Shown here in pieces: positions 15,383 through 24,920 of a DNA stretch of 64,000 bases (within the stretch, counting starts at the first letter, position 1; each line of letters begins with the position of its first letter). The DNA lies in the NCBI RefSeq assembly GCF_023072615.1, contig NZ_JAKNRW010000020.1, forward strand, positions 35,665 through 99,664. Reading direction: 5' to 3'. This DNA comes from Pseudomonas violetae. Its GTDB lineage: Bacteria > Pseudomonadota > Gammaproteobacteria > Pseudomonadales > Pseudomonadaceae. The notes under the pieces are model-generated. The model saw nothing but the letters and a program-made list of their open reading frames with translations. It ran no database searches and had not been told where the DNA came from. Made by a program: the position numbers and the translations under genes.

Positions 15383-16636
15383 TTAAGCGCCGTAAACCGG
15401 CAGCTTCTTGCAGATGGCCTTGACCTTCTCACGAACGGCGTCGATCACCGCTTCGTTGTTCAGGTCTGCCAGGATGTCGCAGATCCAGCCGGCCAATTCC
15501 TTGCACTCAGCTTCCTTGAAGCCGCGAGTGGTCACGGCCGGAGTGCCGAAGCGCAGACCGGAAGTGACGAACGGGGAGCGTGGATCGTTAGGTACGGAGT
15601 TTTTGTTCACGGTGATGAAAGCCTTGCCCAAAGCGGCGTCGGCATCTTTACCGGAGATTTCCTGCTTGATCAGCGACAGCAGGAACAGGTGGTTTTCAGT
15701 ACCGCCCGAGACCACGTCAAAACCGCGCTCGATGAACACGCCGGCCATGGCCTTGGCGTTTTTCACCACTTGTTGCTGGTAGGTCTTGAATTCAGGCTGC
15801 AGCGCTTCTTTGAAGCAGATCGCTTTAGCGGCGATCACGTGCTCCAGCGGGCCACCTTGGGCGCCGGGGAATACTGCGGAGTTGAGCTTCTTCTCGATGT
15901 CGGCGTTGGCGCGAGCCAGGATCAGGCCGCCACGTGGACCGCGCAGGGTCTTGTGGGTGGTGGTGGTCACGACGTCGGCGAAAGGCACCGGGTTAGGGTA
16001 GACGCCAGCGGCGACCAGGCCGGCCACGTGGGCCATGTCAACGAACAGGTAGGCGCCAACCTTGTCGGCAATCTCGCGGAAACGCGGGAAGTCGAGGATC
16101 TGCGAGTACGCGGAGAAACCGGCCACGATCATTTTCGGCTTGTGCTCAACGGCCAGGCGCTCGACTTCGTCGTAGTCGATCAGGCCATTGGCGTCGATGC
16201 CGTACTGGATGGCGTTATACAGCTTGCCGGAGGACGAAACGCTGGCGCCGTGGGTCAGGTGACCACCGTGGGCCAGGCTCATGCCCAGGATGGTATCGCC
16301 AGCAGACAGCAGTGCCAGGTAGACCGCGCTGTTGGCCTGGGAACCGGCGTGCGGCTGAACGTTGGCGTAATCAGCGCCGAACAGTTCCTTGGCGCGATCG
16401 ATAGCCAGTTGCTCGACCACGTCGACGAACTCGCAGCCACCGTAGTAGCGCTTGCCCGGGTAGCCTTCGGCATACTTGTTGGTCAGTACCGAGCCTTGAG
16501 CTTCCATCACCGCAGGGCTGGTGTAGTTTTCCGAAGCGATCAGCTCAATGTGCTCTTCCTGGCGCTGAGCTTCTTGCTCCATGGCGGCAAAGAGATCGGC
16601 GTCGTACTTGGCAATAGTCAAATCACGGCTGAACAT
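15383..16636 (-). CDS. glyA: Serine hydroxymethyltransferase
   Basis: This 417-residue PLP enzyme interconverts serine and glycine, producing 5,10-methylene-tetrahydrofolate in the cytoplasm. Conserved parts are HIELIASENYTSPAV (about residues 29-43), YAEGYPGKRYYGGCEFVD (about 55-72), and the PLP-lysine motif TTTTHKTLRGPRGG (Lys about 230). The start at 16636 (MFSRDLTIAKYD) gives the exact family length; an upstream ATG four codons earlier is less likely. It lies next to morA, as PA4602 lies next to PA4601 in PAO1 as I recall. Confidence 0.97.
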   Translation of the reverse strand: MFSRDLTIAKYDADLFAAMEQEAQRQEEHIELIASENYTSPAVMEAQGSVLTNKYAEGYPGKRYYGGCEFVDVVEQLAIDRAKELFGADYANVQPHAGSQANSAVYLALLSAGDTILGMSLAHGGHLTHGASVSSSGKLYNAIQYGIDANGLIDYDEVERLAVEHKPKMIVAGFSAYSQILDFPRFREIADKVGAYLFVDMAHVAGLVAAGVYPNPVPFADVVTTTTHKTLRGPRGGLILARANADIEKKLNSAVFPGAQGGPLEHVIAAKAICFKEALQPEFKTYQQQVVKNAKAMAGVFIERGFDVVSGGTENHLFLLSLIKQEISGKDADAALGKAFITVNKNSVPNDPRSPFVTSGLRFGTPAVTTRGFKEAECKELAGWICDILADLNNEAVIDAVREKVKAICKKLPVYGA

Positions 16637-16847
16637 GGCGGTCCTCAAGGATCGGGGGCAGAAAAGGGGGGCATTCTAACCCAACCGCTTTTAGAAGGGA
16701 TATGAAACACAGTCAGGTTGTAGATAAGCGGGCTTCACGATGCAAACCACAAGCGGCAAGTGAAGGCGCAAATGCCTTGGCTTGCGATTTGTCACTTGAA
16801 GCTTGCTGCTCTTTTCATGTGCGATTGATTGGGCTTTAAGCTCCTGG

Positions 16848-19800
16848 TCAGTCGTGCATGAAAAGAGCCTCATGACTGAACTGCACCTCAAAACCGCTGG
16901 CAGGCATCGGTCGCCCGAACAAATACCCTTGAACCTCATCGCAACCATGCTCACGCAGGAAATCCAGCTGCTCCTGGGTTTCCACGCCCTCGGCGATCAC
17001 CGCCAGATTAAGGCTGTGGGCCATGGCGATGATGGCCCGGGCAATCTGCGCGTCCTGTTCGCCGGACGGCAGGCCATCGACAAAGGTGCGGTCGATTTTC
17101 AGCACGTCGATTGGGAATTGCTTGAGGTAGTTGAGCGATGAATAACCGGTGCCGAAGTCGTCGACCGCGATGCTCAGGCCGAGATTTTTTAATCCGTCGA
17201 GGATCTGCATCGCCTCGCTGACTTCGCGCATCAGGATACTTTCGGTCAGCTCCAACTCCAGGCACGCCGGGGGCAGGCCGGTGTCCCTGAGGATATTGGC
17301 GATACGCGTGCCTAATTGGCCATCGGAGAACTGCCGCGCCGAGATGTTCACTGACACTTTCGGTACGCGGACCTTGGCCTGGTGCCAGGTCTTGAGCTGT
17401 CGGCAGGCTTCGCTGATTACCCAGTCGCCGACATCCACCACCAGGCCCAGCTCCTCGAGTACCGGAATGAAATCACCCGGCGGCACCAGTCCGCGTCGAG
17501 GGTGGCGCCAGCGCAACAAGGCTTCGGCGCCCGTCAGTCGTTTGCCGTCGCCGCTGAACTGCGGTTGGTAATACAACACGAATTCGTTTTGCTCCAGGGC
17601 ATGACGCAAATCGCTCTCAAGTTCCAGGCGCTCCAGGGCGCTGGCGTTCATGTCCGCCTGATAGAACTGGAAGTTGTTCTTGCCGCGCTCCTTGGCGTGG
17701 TACATCGCCGTGTCGGCGTTTTTCATCAGCTGACTGAGCTCGTTGCCGTCTTGCGGGCTCAGGGCGATGCCGATACTGGCGGTGACGAAAAACTCCCGGC
17801 CTTCAAGTACGAACGGTTTCACCAGGCTGCCAAGAATCTGTTCGGCGACATGAATCGCCCGGTTCAACGCCATCTCGCGGTTGACCCGCGGCTGCAGGAG
17901 CAAGGTGAACTCATCGCCACCCATGCGTGCCACGGTGTCGTCATCGTCCACGCAGCCGAGCAGGCGCGTGGCCATCTCCTTGAGCATGCGATCGCCGGCA
18001 GCGTGGCCCAGGGAGTCGTTGATTGGCTTGAACCGGTCGAGGTCGAGAAACATCAGCACCACCCAGCCTTTCTGCCGTTCCGCCGACTGCAGCGCCGTGT
18101 GCAGGCGATCCTGGAACAGGGTGCGGTTGGGCAGGTGAGTCAGGGCGTCGTAGTAGGCGAGGCGGTGGATTCGCTGTTCGCTGGCCTTGCGCTCGCTGAT
18201 GTCGCTGAAGAAGCACACATAGCTGGCCAGGTCTCCTTCGTCATCCAGCACTGCGGTGATGCCTACCCAGGCCGGGTAGTGCTCACCATTACGCCGCTTG
18301 AGCCACACTTCGCCTTCCCAGGTGCTGTGCTGGTGGAGCTGTTTGAGCACGTAGCGCAGGTGCGCGTCCTGCTGCTCGTCCACGGTCAGCATGTTCGGTA
18401 ACTGGTCGAGTACTTGTTCGACCGCGTAACCGCTCACGCGGCTGAAGGCTTCGTTGGCCTGCACGATATAACCGGCGGGGTCTGTGATCAGGATCGCCGA
18501 GGTCGAGTGCTCGAACACCGTGGCCGCCATGCGCAGATCTTTCTCGGCCCGGCGTTGCTGACTGATGTCGCGACCGACACCCAGCACGCCTTCGAAGGCT
18601 CCCTGTTCATCCCAGACCAGGACCAGGCGCAGCTCGATGGGAATCTTGCGGCCGTCGGCGCGCAGGCAATCGAACAGGAACAGTTGGGTCTGCACCTGGT
18701 CGCGCAGTACCGACAGCATCTCGGGTTTGTTCAGCGCTTTGCCGACCCGGTCCATCAGGCTGTAGATGCCGGTGAGCTGTTGCGGGTTGGCAATGGTCGA
18801 TTGCCAGCCATTCTGGAAAATCCATTCCACTTCGTAGCCCAGCACGGCGTGCACCGAGGGGCTGACGTAATTGAGTGCCATTGTGCTGTCGGTGGAAAAA
18901 ATCACGTCGCTGATGCTTTCGGCGAGCATGCGGTAACGCTGCTCACTGTCGCGCAGGGATTCGCTGGCTTCGATCTGCTCGGTGATGTCTTTGGCCACGC
19001 CGATGATGCGCGTCACTTGGTCGTGTTTGTCCCGTGCAAGGGCTTGTTCGCGCACCTCGAACCTGCGCCATTTGCCGTCCTGGTGGCGAAAGCGCAACTG
19101 GCATTGCATCAGTTGGCTATAGCCGCCCTGGCGCTGATTCTGGCGCGACCGATGATAAAAGTCGGCATCATCGGGGTGCAGCAGGATTTCCCAGAAGTAA
19201 TCGCCCATCTGGTGCAGTTCGGTGCGGTTGTAGCCAAGGGTCTGGCCCAGATGGTGGTTGCTGAAGATCATTCGCTGGCTGATGACGTCTTGCACGTACA
19301 GGTGATCTGGAACTGTGCGCACCACATCGGACCAGAAACCTTCACGCTCCAGCAATGACAGCTCGATCAGCTTGCGGCTGGTGATGTCGGTAATGCTCAG
19401 GATCACTGCTTTATAGTCTCCCTGATCTTCCGGCAGGCGCAGCACCAGCCACAAGTGCTGATCGCGGCCATTGTCGTCTTGCAGGTGGATCTCCAGTTCG
19501 AGCTGTTTTTGCTGCTGCAACACTGCCTCGAGTATCGGCGTACCGATGGCCGAGCCGTTCAGTGGGTTGCCGTCTATCAGTCGCTTCCAGGCCTGCTCCG
19601 GGGCATTGACTTCCAGCAACTGCAGGGCAACCAGGTTAACTTCGGTGATGCGCAATTCACGCAGCAGCTGCTCGCGCTGCGCCGGCACTGTCAGCCAGCT
19701 TTCCAGCTGTTCGGTGTTGTTGATGCGTGCCTTATCGAATTCACTCTTGAGCCCGGACAGATCCAGTACGCACAGGGCGACACCGGTGCCTTCGAAGATG

Positions 19801-20696
19801 TCCTGATAGCGTCGACGACCTTCATGCAGCTGGCGCTGGCGGCGGCGCATGCTAAGCAGCGCAATGAAAGGCAGCAGGGAAAAGGCCAGCCCGAGCAGGC
19901 ATTTGCCGATGAATGCCGGCAACAGGTGCTCGATCACGCGCTGGCGGTCGAACAATCCGCGCAGTTGCCAGTCGCTGCTGCTCAGGGGCACGGTCAATAC
20001 GCTATTGGCCAGGTCTTCTGGCGTCAGTTCACTAGGTTCCGACAGCGGCACGGTGTTATCGCGGCTGACGATTTTCCGATTGATGCGGTTTTCCACCAGC
20101 CACAGCGGGCGGATGCCGGCTTCATTCTGCTTGGCCAGTGATGCGAAAAATGTCGGAGACAGGCGCAGTGCCCAGTAACCGCGGGTGCTGCCACTGGCCT
20201 GGTGCAGCAGCAGGTGGACCACCGAGCCATCGTCGGCATTGCTGAAATAGTGCGCCTGGGCGCGGCTGCGCTGAACCAGCCGGCTCAAGTAGTCGGCATC
20301 ATTACTGTCCACGGCACTGTCGCTGAGCACTTTTCCAGACGGACTGAGCAGCGCCAGGCTGCGGACATCCGGCAACGACTGTTGGATTTTACGCAGCAGG
20401 GCCTGCTGTTCTTCGCCAGTCTGTGGTTGCTCGACGATCGGTAGCAGGTTAAGGGCGATCTGCGCGTTCAGCGCCATGTTCAGGCTGACTTGCGAAGCCA
20501 GGTCGGCGGTGAAGTCGATGGTGTACTGACGCTGGTTTTTCTGAGTTTCGCGCAACTGGTCCAGCAGTTGCCAGAACAGCAGGGCCAGCAGCAGTAACAC
20601 GAGTGTGGCCAGGGCGCCTTTCAACGTCCCGCGCAGGGGAGAGCCGGCCGCAGAACGGGCATCGCTCACAGAAGACGGTGGAGGCACGTTTGACAA
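16848..20696 (-). CDS. morA: MorA-like membrane sensor with PAS domains, GGDEF and EAL
   Basis: This 1282-residue inner-membrane protein can in principle make and degrade c-di-GMP. The order is an N-terminal helix (about residues 28-46), a periplasmic sensor segment, a second helix (about 262-282), several PAS/PAC modules (about 295-850), GGDEF (MGGDEF at about 924) and EAL (EALLRW at about 1057, with ELTES, DDFGTGYSSL and EGVE intact). The I-site position five residues before GGDEF reads DDDD, not RxxD, so product inhibition through that site is unlikely. The start codon appears to be TTG, with AGGA 9 nt upstream and no in-frame ATG nearby. MorA controls flagellar development and biofilm in other pseudomonads; it lies next to glyA as in PAO1. 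It is somewhat shorter than PAO1 MorA (about 1415, from memory). Confidence 0.9.
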   Translation of the reverse strand: MSNVPPPSSVSDARSAAGSPLRGTLKGALATLVLLLLALLFWQLLDQLRETQKNQRQYTIDFTADLASQVSLNMALNAQIALNLLPIVEQPQTGEEQQALLRKIQQSLPDVRSLALLSPSGKVLSDSAVDSNDADYLSRLVQRSRAQAHYFSNADDGSVVHLLLHQASGSTRGYWALRLSPTFFASLAKQNEAGIRPLWLVENRINRKIVSRDNTVPLSEPSELTPEDLANSVLTVPLSSSDWQLRGLFDRQRVIEHLLPAFIGKCLLGLAFSLLPFIALLSMRRRQRQLHEGRRRYQDIFEGTGVALCVLDLSGLKSEFDKARINNTEQLESWLTVPAQREQLLRELRITEVNLVALQLLEVNAPEQAWKRLIDGNPLNGSAIGTPILEAVLQQQKQLELEIHLQDDNGRDQHLWLVLRLPEDQGDYKAVILSITDITSRKLIELSLLEREGFWSDVVRTVPDHLYVQDVISQRMIFSNHHLGQTLGYNRTELHQMGDYFWEILLHPDDADFYHRSRQNQRQGGYSQLMQCQLRFRHQDGKWRRFEVREQALARDKHDQVTRIIGVAKDITEQIEASESLRDSEQRYRMLAESISDVIFSTDSTMALNYVSPSVHAVLGYEVEWIFQNGWQSTIANPQQLTGIYSLMDRVGKALNKPEMLSVLRDQVQTQLFLFDCLRADGRKIPIELRLVLVWDEQGAFEGVLGVGRDISQQRRAEKDLRMAATVFEHSTSAILITDPAGYIVQANEAFSRVSGYAVEQVLDQLPNMLTVDEQQDAHLRYVLKQLHQHSTWEGEVWLKRRNGEHYPAWVGITAVLDDEGDLASYVCFFSDISERKASEQRIHRLAYYDALTHLPNRTLFQDRLHTALQSAERQKGWVVLMFLDLDRFKPINDSLGHAAGDRMLKEMATRLLGCVDDDDTVARMGGDEFTLLLQPRVNREMALNRAIHVAEQILGSLVKPFVLEGREFFVTASIGIALSPQDGNELSQLMKNADTAMYHAKERGKNNFQFYQADMNASALERLELESDLRHALEQNEFVLYYQPQFSGDGKRLTGAEALLRWRHPRRGLVPPGDFIPVLEELGLVVDVGDWVISEACRQLKTWHQAKVRVPKVSVNISARQFSDGQLGTRIANILRDTGLPPACLELELTESILMREVSEAMQILDGLKNLGLSIAVDDFGTGYSSLNYLKQFPIDVLKIDRTFVDGLPSGEQDAQIARAIIAMAHSLNLAVIAEGVETQEQLDFLREHGCDEVQGYLFGRPMPASGFEVQFSHEALFMHD

Positions 20697-20984
20697 GCTA
20701 TGTAATCCTGCGGTTGGGCTGGACTGGCGCGACGCGCACTATAAGCCGGACGCCCGGAGGGCGGCTAGCATGCCTTGAGTTGTGGCAAAGTGCCAGTCCC
20801 GCTCGGCTGGACTGCCACCCATCATTAAGGTAGCTTTACCGGTTACGTGGGAGCGTTCCAGCTCCTAGAATCAGACTTTCTTCAGCGCGCACGCATTGGT
20901 CCCTATCAAGCGGTCAGCGCGCACGGTCTGGCCGGGCCTCGCCCGCGCTCCAATCACTCATCTGTCACTGACCCAAGGTTCTCC

Positions 20985-22649
20985 ATGGCTCAATACGTCT
21001 TCACCATGCATCGGCTGGGAAAAGTTGTTCCGCCGAAGCGGGAAATCCTGAAAAACATTTCGCTGTCTTTTTTTCCGGGCGCCAAGATCGGCGTACTGGG
21101 CCTCAACGGTTCGGGTAAGTCCACGCTGCTGAAAATCATGGCTGGCGTCGATACCGAATTCGAGGGCGAAGCCCGGCCGATGCCGGAATTGAACATCGGC
21201 TACCTGCCGCAGGAACCGATTCTGGATCCGACCAAGACCGTGCGTGAAGTAGTCGAGGAAGCGGTCAGCGTGATCAAGAACGCCCAGGCTCGCCTGGACG
21301 AGGTCTACGCCGCTTACGCGGAGGAAGATGCCGACTTCGACAAACTGGCCGCCGAACAAGCCAAGCTTGAGGCGATCCTGCAGGCCAGCGACGGTCACAA
21401 CCTGGAGCGTCAACTGGAAGTGGCGGCCGATGCGCTGCGTTTGCCAGCCTGGGACGCCAAGGTCGAATTCCTCTCAGGTGGTGAAAAACGACGTGTGGCC
21501 CTGTGCCGCCTGCTGTTGTCTGCCCCGGACATGTTGCTGCTGGACGAACCGACCAACCACCTGGACGCCGATTCTGTCGCCTGGCTGGAGCACTTCCTCC
21601 ATGACTTCCCAGGCACCGTGGTAGCGATCACGCACGACCGGTACTTCCTGGACAACGTGGCGGGCTGGATCCTCGAGCTCGACCGCGGCGCAGGAATTCC
21701 GTACGAAGGCAATTATTCCGGTTGGCTCGAAGCCAAGTCCGACCGTCTGGCGGCAGAGTCCAAGCAGCAGTCGGCGCATGAAAAAGCCATGAAGGAAGAA
21801 CTGGAGTGGGTGCGCAAAGGCGCCAAGGCCCGCCAGTCCAAATCCAAGGCTCGTCTGCAACGCTTCGAAGAAATGCAGTCGCAGGAATTCCAGAAACGCA
21901 GCGAAACCAACGAGATCTACATCCCGGCCGGTCCGCGCCTGGGTGACAAGGTTATCGAATTCAAGAACGTCAGCAAGGGCTACGGCGATCGCGTGCTGAT
22001 CGACAACCTGTCGTTCTCCATGCCTAAAGGCGCCATCGTTGGCGTGATCGGCGGCAACGGCGCGGGTAAGTCCACGTTGTTCCGTATGTTGATGGGTAAG
22101 GAAGCTCCGGATTCGGGCTCCATCGAAGTGGGTGAAACCGTGCAGCTTGCCTGCGTAGACCAGAGCCGTGAGGACCTGGATGGCAGCAAGACTGTCTTCC
22201 AGCAAATTTCCGACGGCTCCGACCAGATCCGCATCGGTAACTACGAGATTCCGTCGCGTACCTACGTCGGTCGCTTCAACTTCAAGGGCGGCGATCAGCA
22301 GAAGTTCGTCAAGGACTTGTCCGGTGGTGAGCGCGGTCGCTTGCACCTGGCACTGACCCTGAAAGAGGGCGGCAACGTCCTTCTGCTCGACGAACCGTCC
22401 AACGACCTCGACGTTGAAACCCTGCGTTCCCTGGAAGAAGCCTTGCTGGACTTCCCGGGCGCCGCCATTGTGATCTCTCACGATCGGTGGTTCCTTGACC
22501 GCGTCGCGACGCACATCCTGGCGTACGAAGACGACTCGCAAGCGGTGTTCTTCGAAGGTAACTACACCGAATACGAAGCCGATCGCAAAAAGCGTCTCGG
22601 CGAAGCGGCTGCCCAGCCGCATCGTGTGCGGCACAAGAAACTGGCCTGA
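20985..22649 (+). CDS. ettA: Energy-dependent translational throttle protein EttA (ABC-F ATPase)
   Basis: This 554-residue soluble protein has two ABC ATPase domains and gates entry of ribosomes into elongation by binding the E site. Both cassettes are intact: Walker A GLNGSGKST (about residue 38) and GGNGAGKST (about 356), signatures LSGGEKRR and LSGGERGR, and Walker B LLLLDEPTNHLD and LLLLDEPSNDLD. The linker between them is the charged P-site tether (ELEWVRKGAKARQSKSKARL). The start at 20985 (MAQYVFTMHRLGKVVPP) is the conserved N-terminus; 46 upstream codons of open frame are not. It is divergent from morA across 288 nt and ends at a strong terminator. Confidence 0.97.
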   Translation: MAQYVFTMHRLGKVVPPKREILKNISLSFFPGAKIGVLGLNGSGKSTLLKIMAGVDTEFEGEARPMPELNIGYLPQEPILDPTKTVREVVEEAVSVIKNAQARLDEVYAAYAEEDADFDKLAAEQAKLEAILQASDGHNLERQLEVAADALRLPAWDAKVEFLSGGEKRRVALCRLLLSAPDMLLLDEPTNHLDADSVAWLEHFLHDFPGTVVAITHDRYFLDNVAGWILELDRGAGIPYEGNYSGWLEAKSDRLAAESKQQSAHEKAMKEELEWVRKGAKARQSKSKARLQRFEEMQSQEFQKRSETNEIYIPAGPRLGDKVIEFKNVSKGYGDRVLIDNLSFSMPKGAIVGVIGGNGAGKSTLFRMLMGKEAPDSGSIEVGETVQLACVDQSREDLDGSKTVFQQISDGSDQIRIGNYEIPSRTYVGRFNFKGGDQQKFVKDLSGGERGRLHLALTLKEGGNVLLLDEPSNDLDVETLRSLEEALLDFPGAAIVISHDRWFLDRVATHILAYEDDSQAVFFEGNYTEYEADRKKRLGEAAAQPHRVRHKKLA

Positions 22650-22672
22650 TTCGGGGTTGGTTGCATGAAAGA

Positions 22673-22700
22673 ACGGAGCCTTCAGGCTCCGTTTTTTTTT
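22673..22700 (+). terminator. Intrinsic terminator of ettA
   Basis: The stem ACGGAGCC-TTCA-GGCTCCGT is followed by a run of T9. Confidence 0.93.
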
Positions 22701-22731
22701 GCTCTGTTTTTCAGGGATACCGAGTGGAATT

Positions 22732-22825
22732 CATCGCCGGCAGGCCAGCTCCCACAAAGTTCTGTGCAGGCAATAAATCTCGATTCACCACCCATCCCCT
22801 GTGGGAGCTAGCCTGCTAGCGATGG
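22732..22825. repeat. REPIN-like inverted REP pair (family B)
   Basis: The left copy CATCGCCGGCAGGCCAGCTC (to CCCACA, 22732-22756) and right copy TGTGGGAGCTAGCCTGCTAG (to CGATGG, 22800-22825) face each other about 43 nt apart between ettA and gdhA. Confidence 0.8.
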
Positions 22826-22932
22826 TGGTGTAACTGTTGGTGCATTACGTCGAGTCGATCTCCCTATTCAGGTGCAAAATCGACCGAAAAACAGACTTAT
22901 TTATATCCTGTGCACCATTTAATTTCATAAAG

Positions 22933-22944
22933 GCGACATGTCGC
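22933..22944. promoter_or_regulatory. Perfect 12-bp palindrome upstream of gdhA
   Basis: GCGACATGTCGC is a perfect palindrome about 78 nt upstream of the gdhA ATG, within the AT-rich promoter region. It is a candidate operator of unknown regulator. The rest of the 22650-23021 gap holds the ettA terminator and a REP pair. Confidence 0.4.
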
Positions 22945-23021
22945 GCTGTTCCTGTGCGCGATTCGTTTGTTAAAGTCCGGCTCAATCTCTCCAACGACAA
23001 TAAATTTGCCGAGACTTTTCC

Positions 23022-24359
23022 ATGATCGAATCCGTTGAATCCTTCCTTTCCCGCCTGAAAAAACGTGACCCCGACCAGCCTGAGTTTCATCAGGCCGTTG
23101 AAGAAGTCTTGCGCAGCCTCTGGCCGTTTCTGGAAGCCAATCCCCACTACCTGACTTCCGGCATTCTGGAGCGCATCTGTGAGCCGGAGCGGGCGGTGGT
23201 GTTTCGTGTGTCCTGGGTTGACGATCACGGCAAGGTGCAGGTCAATCGCGGCTTCCGCATCCAAATGAACAGTGCCATCGGTCCGTATAAGGGCGGTCTG
23301 CGCTTCCATCCGTCGGTGAACCTGGGTGTACTGAAGTTCCTCGCGTTCGAACAGACTTTCAAGAATTCCCTGACCTCGTTGCCCATGGGCGGCGGCAAGG
23401 GTGGGTCGGACTTCGACCCCAAAGGCAAAAGCGATGCTGAAGTGATGCGCTTCTGCCAGTCCTTCATGAGCGAACTGTACCGGCACATCGGCGCAGACGT
23501 GGACGTGCCGGCCGGCGATATCGGCGTCGGTGCCCGGGAGATTGGGTTCCTGTTCGGTCAATACAAGCGCCTGAGCAACCAGTTCACCAGCGTGTTGACC
23601 GGCAAGGGACCGAGCTACGGAGGCAGCCTGATCCGTCCGGAGGCCACCGGTTTCGGCTGTGTCTACTTCGCCGAGGAAATGCTCAAGCGCAAAGGCCAAA
23701 CCGTCGAAGGCAAGCGCGTGGCAATCTCGGGCTCTGGCAACGTGGCGCAGTACGCGGCACGCAAGGTCATGGACCTTGGCGGTCGAGTAGTCTCTCTGTC
23801 GGATTCCGAAGGCACGCTGTACTGCGAAGCCGGTTTGACTGAAGAGCAATGGCTGGCGGTACTGGAGCTGAAAAACCTCCAGCGCGGGCGAATCAGCGAG
23901 TTGGCTGCGCGCTTCGGCCTGGAGTTCCGCGCCGGGCACAACCCATGGGATCTGGCATGTGACATCGCACTGCCTTGCGCAACGCAGAATGAACTTGATG
24001 CCGAGGCCGCCCGCGCACTGCTGCGCAATGGCTGCGTCTGCGTGGCTGAAGGCGCCAACATGCCGACCACGCTGGAAGCCGTGGATTTGTTCATCGAGGC
24101 AGGCATTCTGTTCGCTCCGGGCAAGGCGTCCAACGCTGGCGGTGTCGCGGTGAGCGGGTTGGAAATGTCGCAGAACGCCATGCGCCTGCTGTGGACCGGC
24201 GGCGAGGTGGACAGCAAGCTGCACGCAATCATGCAGTCGATCCACCACGCCTGCGTGCACTACGGCGAGGAGAATGGCCGGATCAATTACGTCAAAGGCG
24301 CGAATATCGCCGGCTTCGTCAAAGTCGCCGATGCCATGCTCGCCCAGGGCGTGGTTTAA
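23022..24359 (+). CDS. gdhA: NADP-specific glutamate dehydrogenase
   Basis: This 445-residue cytoplasmic enzyme aminates 2-oxoglutarate with ammonia and NADPH. It is the hexameric bacterial type: the catalytic segment PMGGGKGGSDFDPKGKSD (about residues 122-139), the DVPAGDIGVGAREIGF substrate block, and the Rossmann motif VAISGSGNVAQYAA (about 235) are all intact. The length fits the family. The last four bases overlap the convergent GreA/B-like gene, so no terminator separates the two stops. Confidence 0.97.
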   Translation: MIESVESFLSRLKKRDPDQPEFHQAVEEVLRSLWPFLEANPHYLTSGILERICEPERAVVFRVSWVDDHGKVQVNRGFRIQMNSAIGPYKGGLRFHPSVNLGVLKFLAFEQTFKNSLTSLPMGGGKGGSDFDPKGKSDAEVMRFCQSFMSELYRHIGADVDVPAGDIGVGAREIGFLFGQYKRLSNQFTSVLTGKGPSYGGSLIRPEATGFGCVYFAEEMLKRKGQTVEGKRVAISGSGNVAQYAARKVMDLGGRVVSLSDSEGTLYCEAGLTEEQWLAVLELKNLQRGRISELAARFGLEFRAGHNPWDLACDIALPCATQNELDAEAARALLRNGCVCVAEGANMPTTLEAVDLFIEAGILFAPGKASNAGGVAVSGLEMSQNAMRLLWTGGEVDSKLHAIMQSIHHACVHYGEENGRINYVKGANIAGFVKVADAMLAQGVV

Positions 24360-24850
24360 GCCGGGCCGATGCGGATGATCTCGATCAGTTGATCGCCGGC
24401 CGGACGTTGCCACAGTACCTCTTCCCCGAGTTGCGCCCCAAGCAGCGCCCGGCCCAGCGGCGAGCCCCAGTTTATAAGGCCCGCCGGTGCATCAGCCTGA
24501 TCCTCGCCCACCAGCTGGACAGTCTGTTCGGCGTTGTGCTCGTCGGCGAACGTCACCCGACTGCCAATCTGCACCTTGTGCGTCGAACTCGCAGGTGTTA
24601 CCACCTGGGCGCTGAGCAGGCGCTGGTTGAAGTAGCGTAAATCCCGTTCGAGATCCGCCTGGCGCTGCTTGTCTGCCTGTTCTCCTCTGGCCGACTGGGC
24701 GCTGAGCTGCTGTTGCAGTTCGCCAACCTTGGCTTGCAGTTGGGTCAGTCCGGTGGGTGTGACGTAATTGGGCTGCGCGCTGACCTGCCGTTCGACAGGC
24801 TGATCGGCTTGCGCGGCGGCATTATCTTCATTGACGAAGGCGCGGCTCAT
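24356..24850 (-). CDS. GreA/GreB-family transcription elongation factor-like protein
   Basis: The protein has 164 residues. An N-terminal coiled coil (about residues 30-85: LTQLQAKVGELQQQLSAQ...) is followed by a C-terminal FKBP-like GreA/B domain (VTFADEHNAEQTVQLVGEDQAD, then INWGSPLGRALLGAQLGEEV). That C-terminal half is the part that binds RNA polymerase. The coiled coil is shorter than in GreA, and the tip motif GDLKE of GreA appears as GEQAD, so the acidic pair is kept with Glu and Asp exchanged. It may act in the secondary channel with altered RNA-cleavage activity, or as an inhibitor like other Gre-factor homologues. The start at 24850 is the obvious Met. It overlaps gdhA by 4 nt tail to tail. 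Confidence 0.85.
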   Translation of the reverse strand: MSRAFVNEDNAAAQADQPVERQVSAQPNYVTPTGLTQLQAKVGELQQQLSAQSARGEQADKQRQADLERDLRYFNQRLLSAQVVTPASSTHKVQIGSRVTFADEHNAEQTVQLVGEDQADAPAGLINWGSPLGRALLGAQLGEEVLWQRPAGDQLIEIIRIGPA

Positions 24851-24920
24851 GGTTTTCTCCCGTTATAGGGTTTGGGCCATGGTCGCAGTCATTTAGTTTC
24901 GACGGATGCCCGTGGGCGAC

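Noticed and set aside
16637..16847. Glycine riboswitch upstream of glyA
   Set aside because: The leader before glyA is short and I see no glycine-aptamer core; nothing supports it beyond the gene identity.
16811..16865. Inverted repeat CTTTTCATG...CATGAAAAG around the morA stop as a terminator
   Set aside because: The arms are far apart with two mismatches and no T-run follows on the minus strand; the AAGCTTG-type repeats nearby are too degenerate to call.
22845..24413. 522-codon open frame antisense to gdhA
   Set aside because: No domain and His/Gln-rich composition; gdhA on the other strand has all catalytic motifs.
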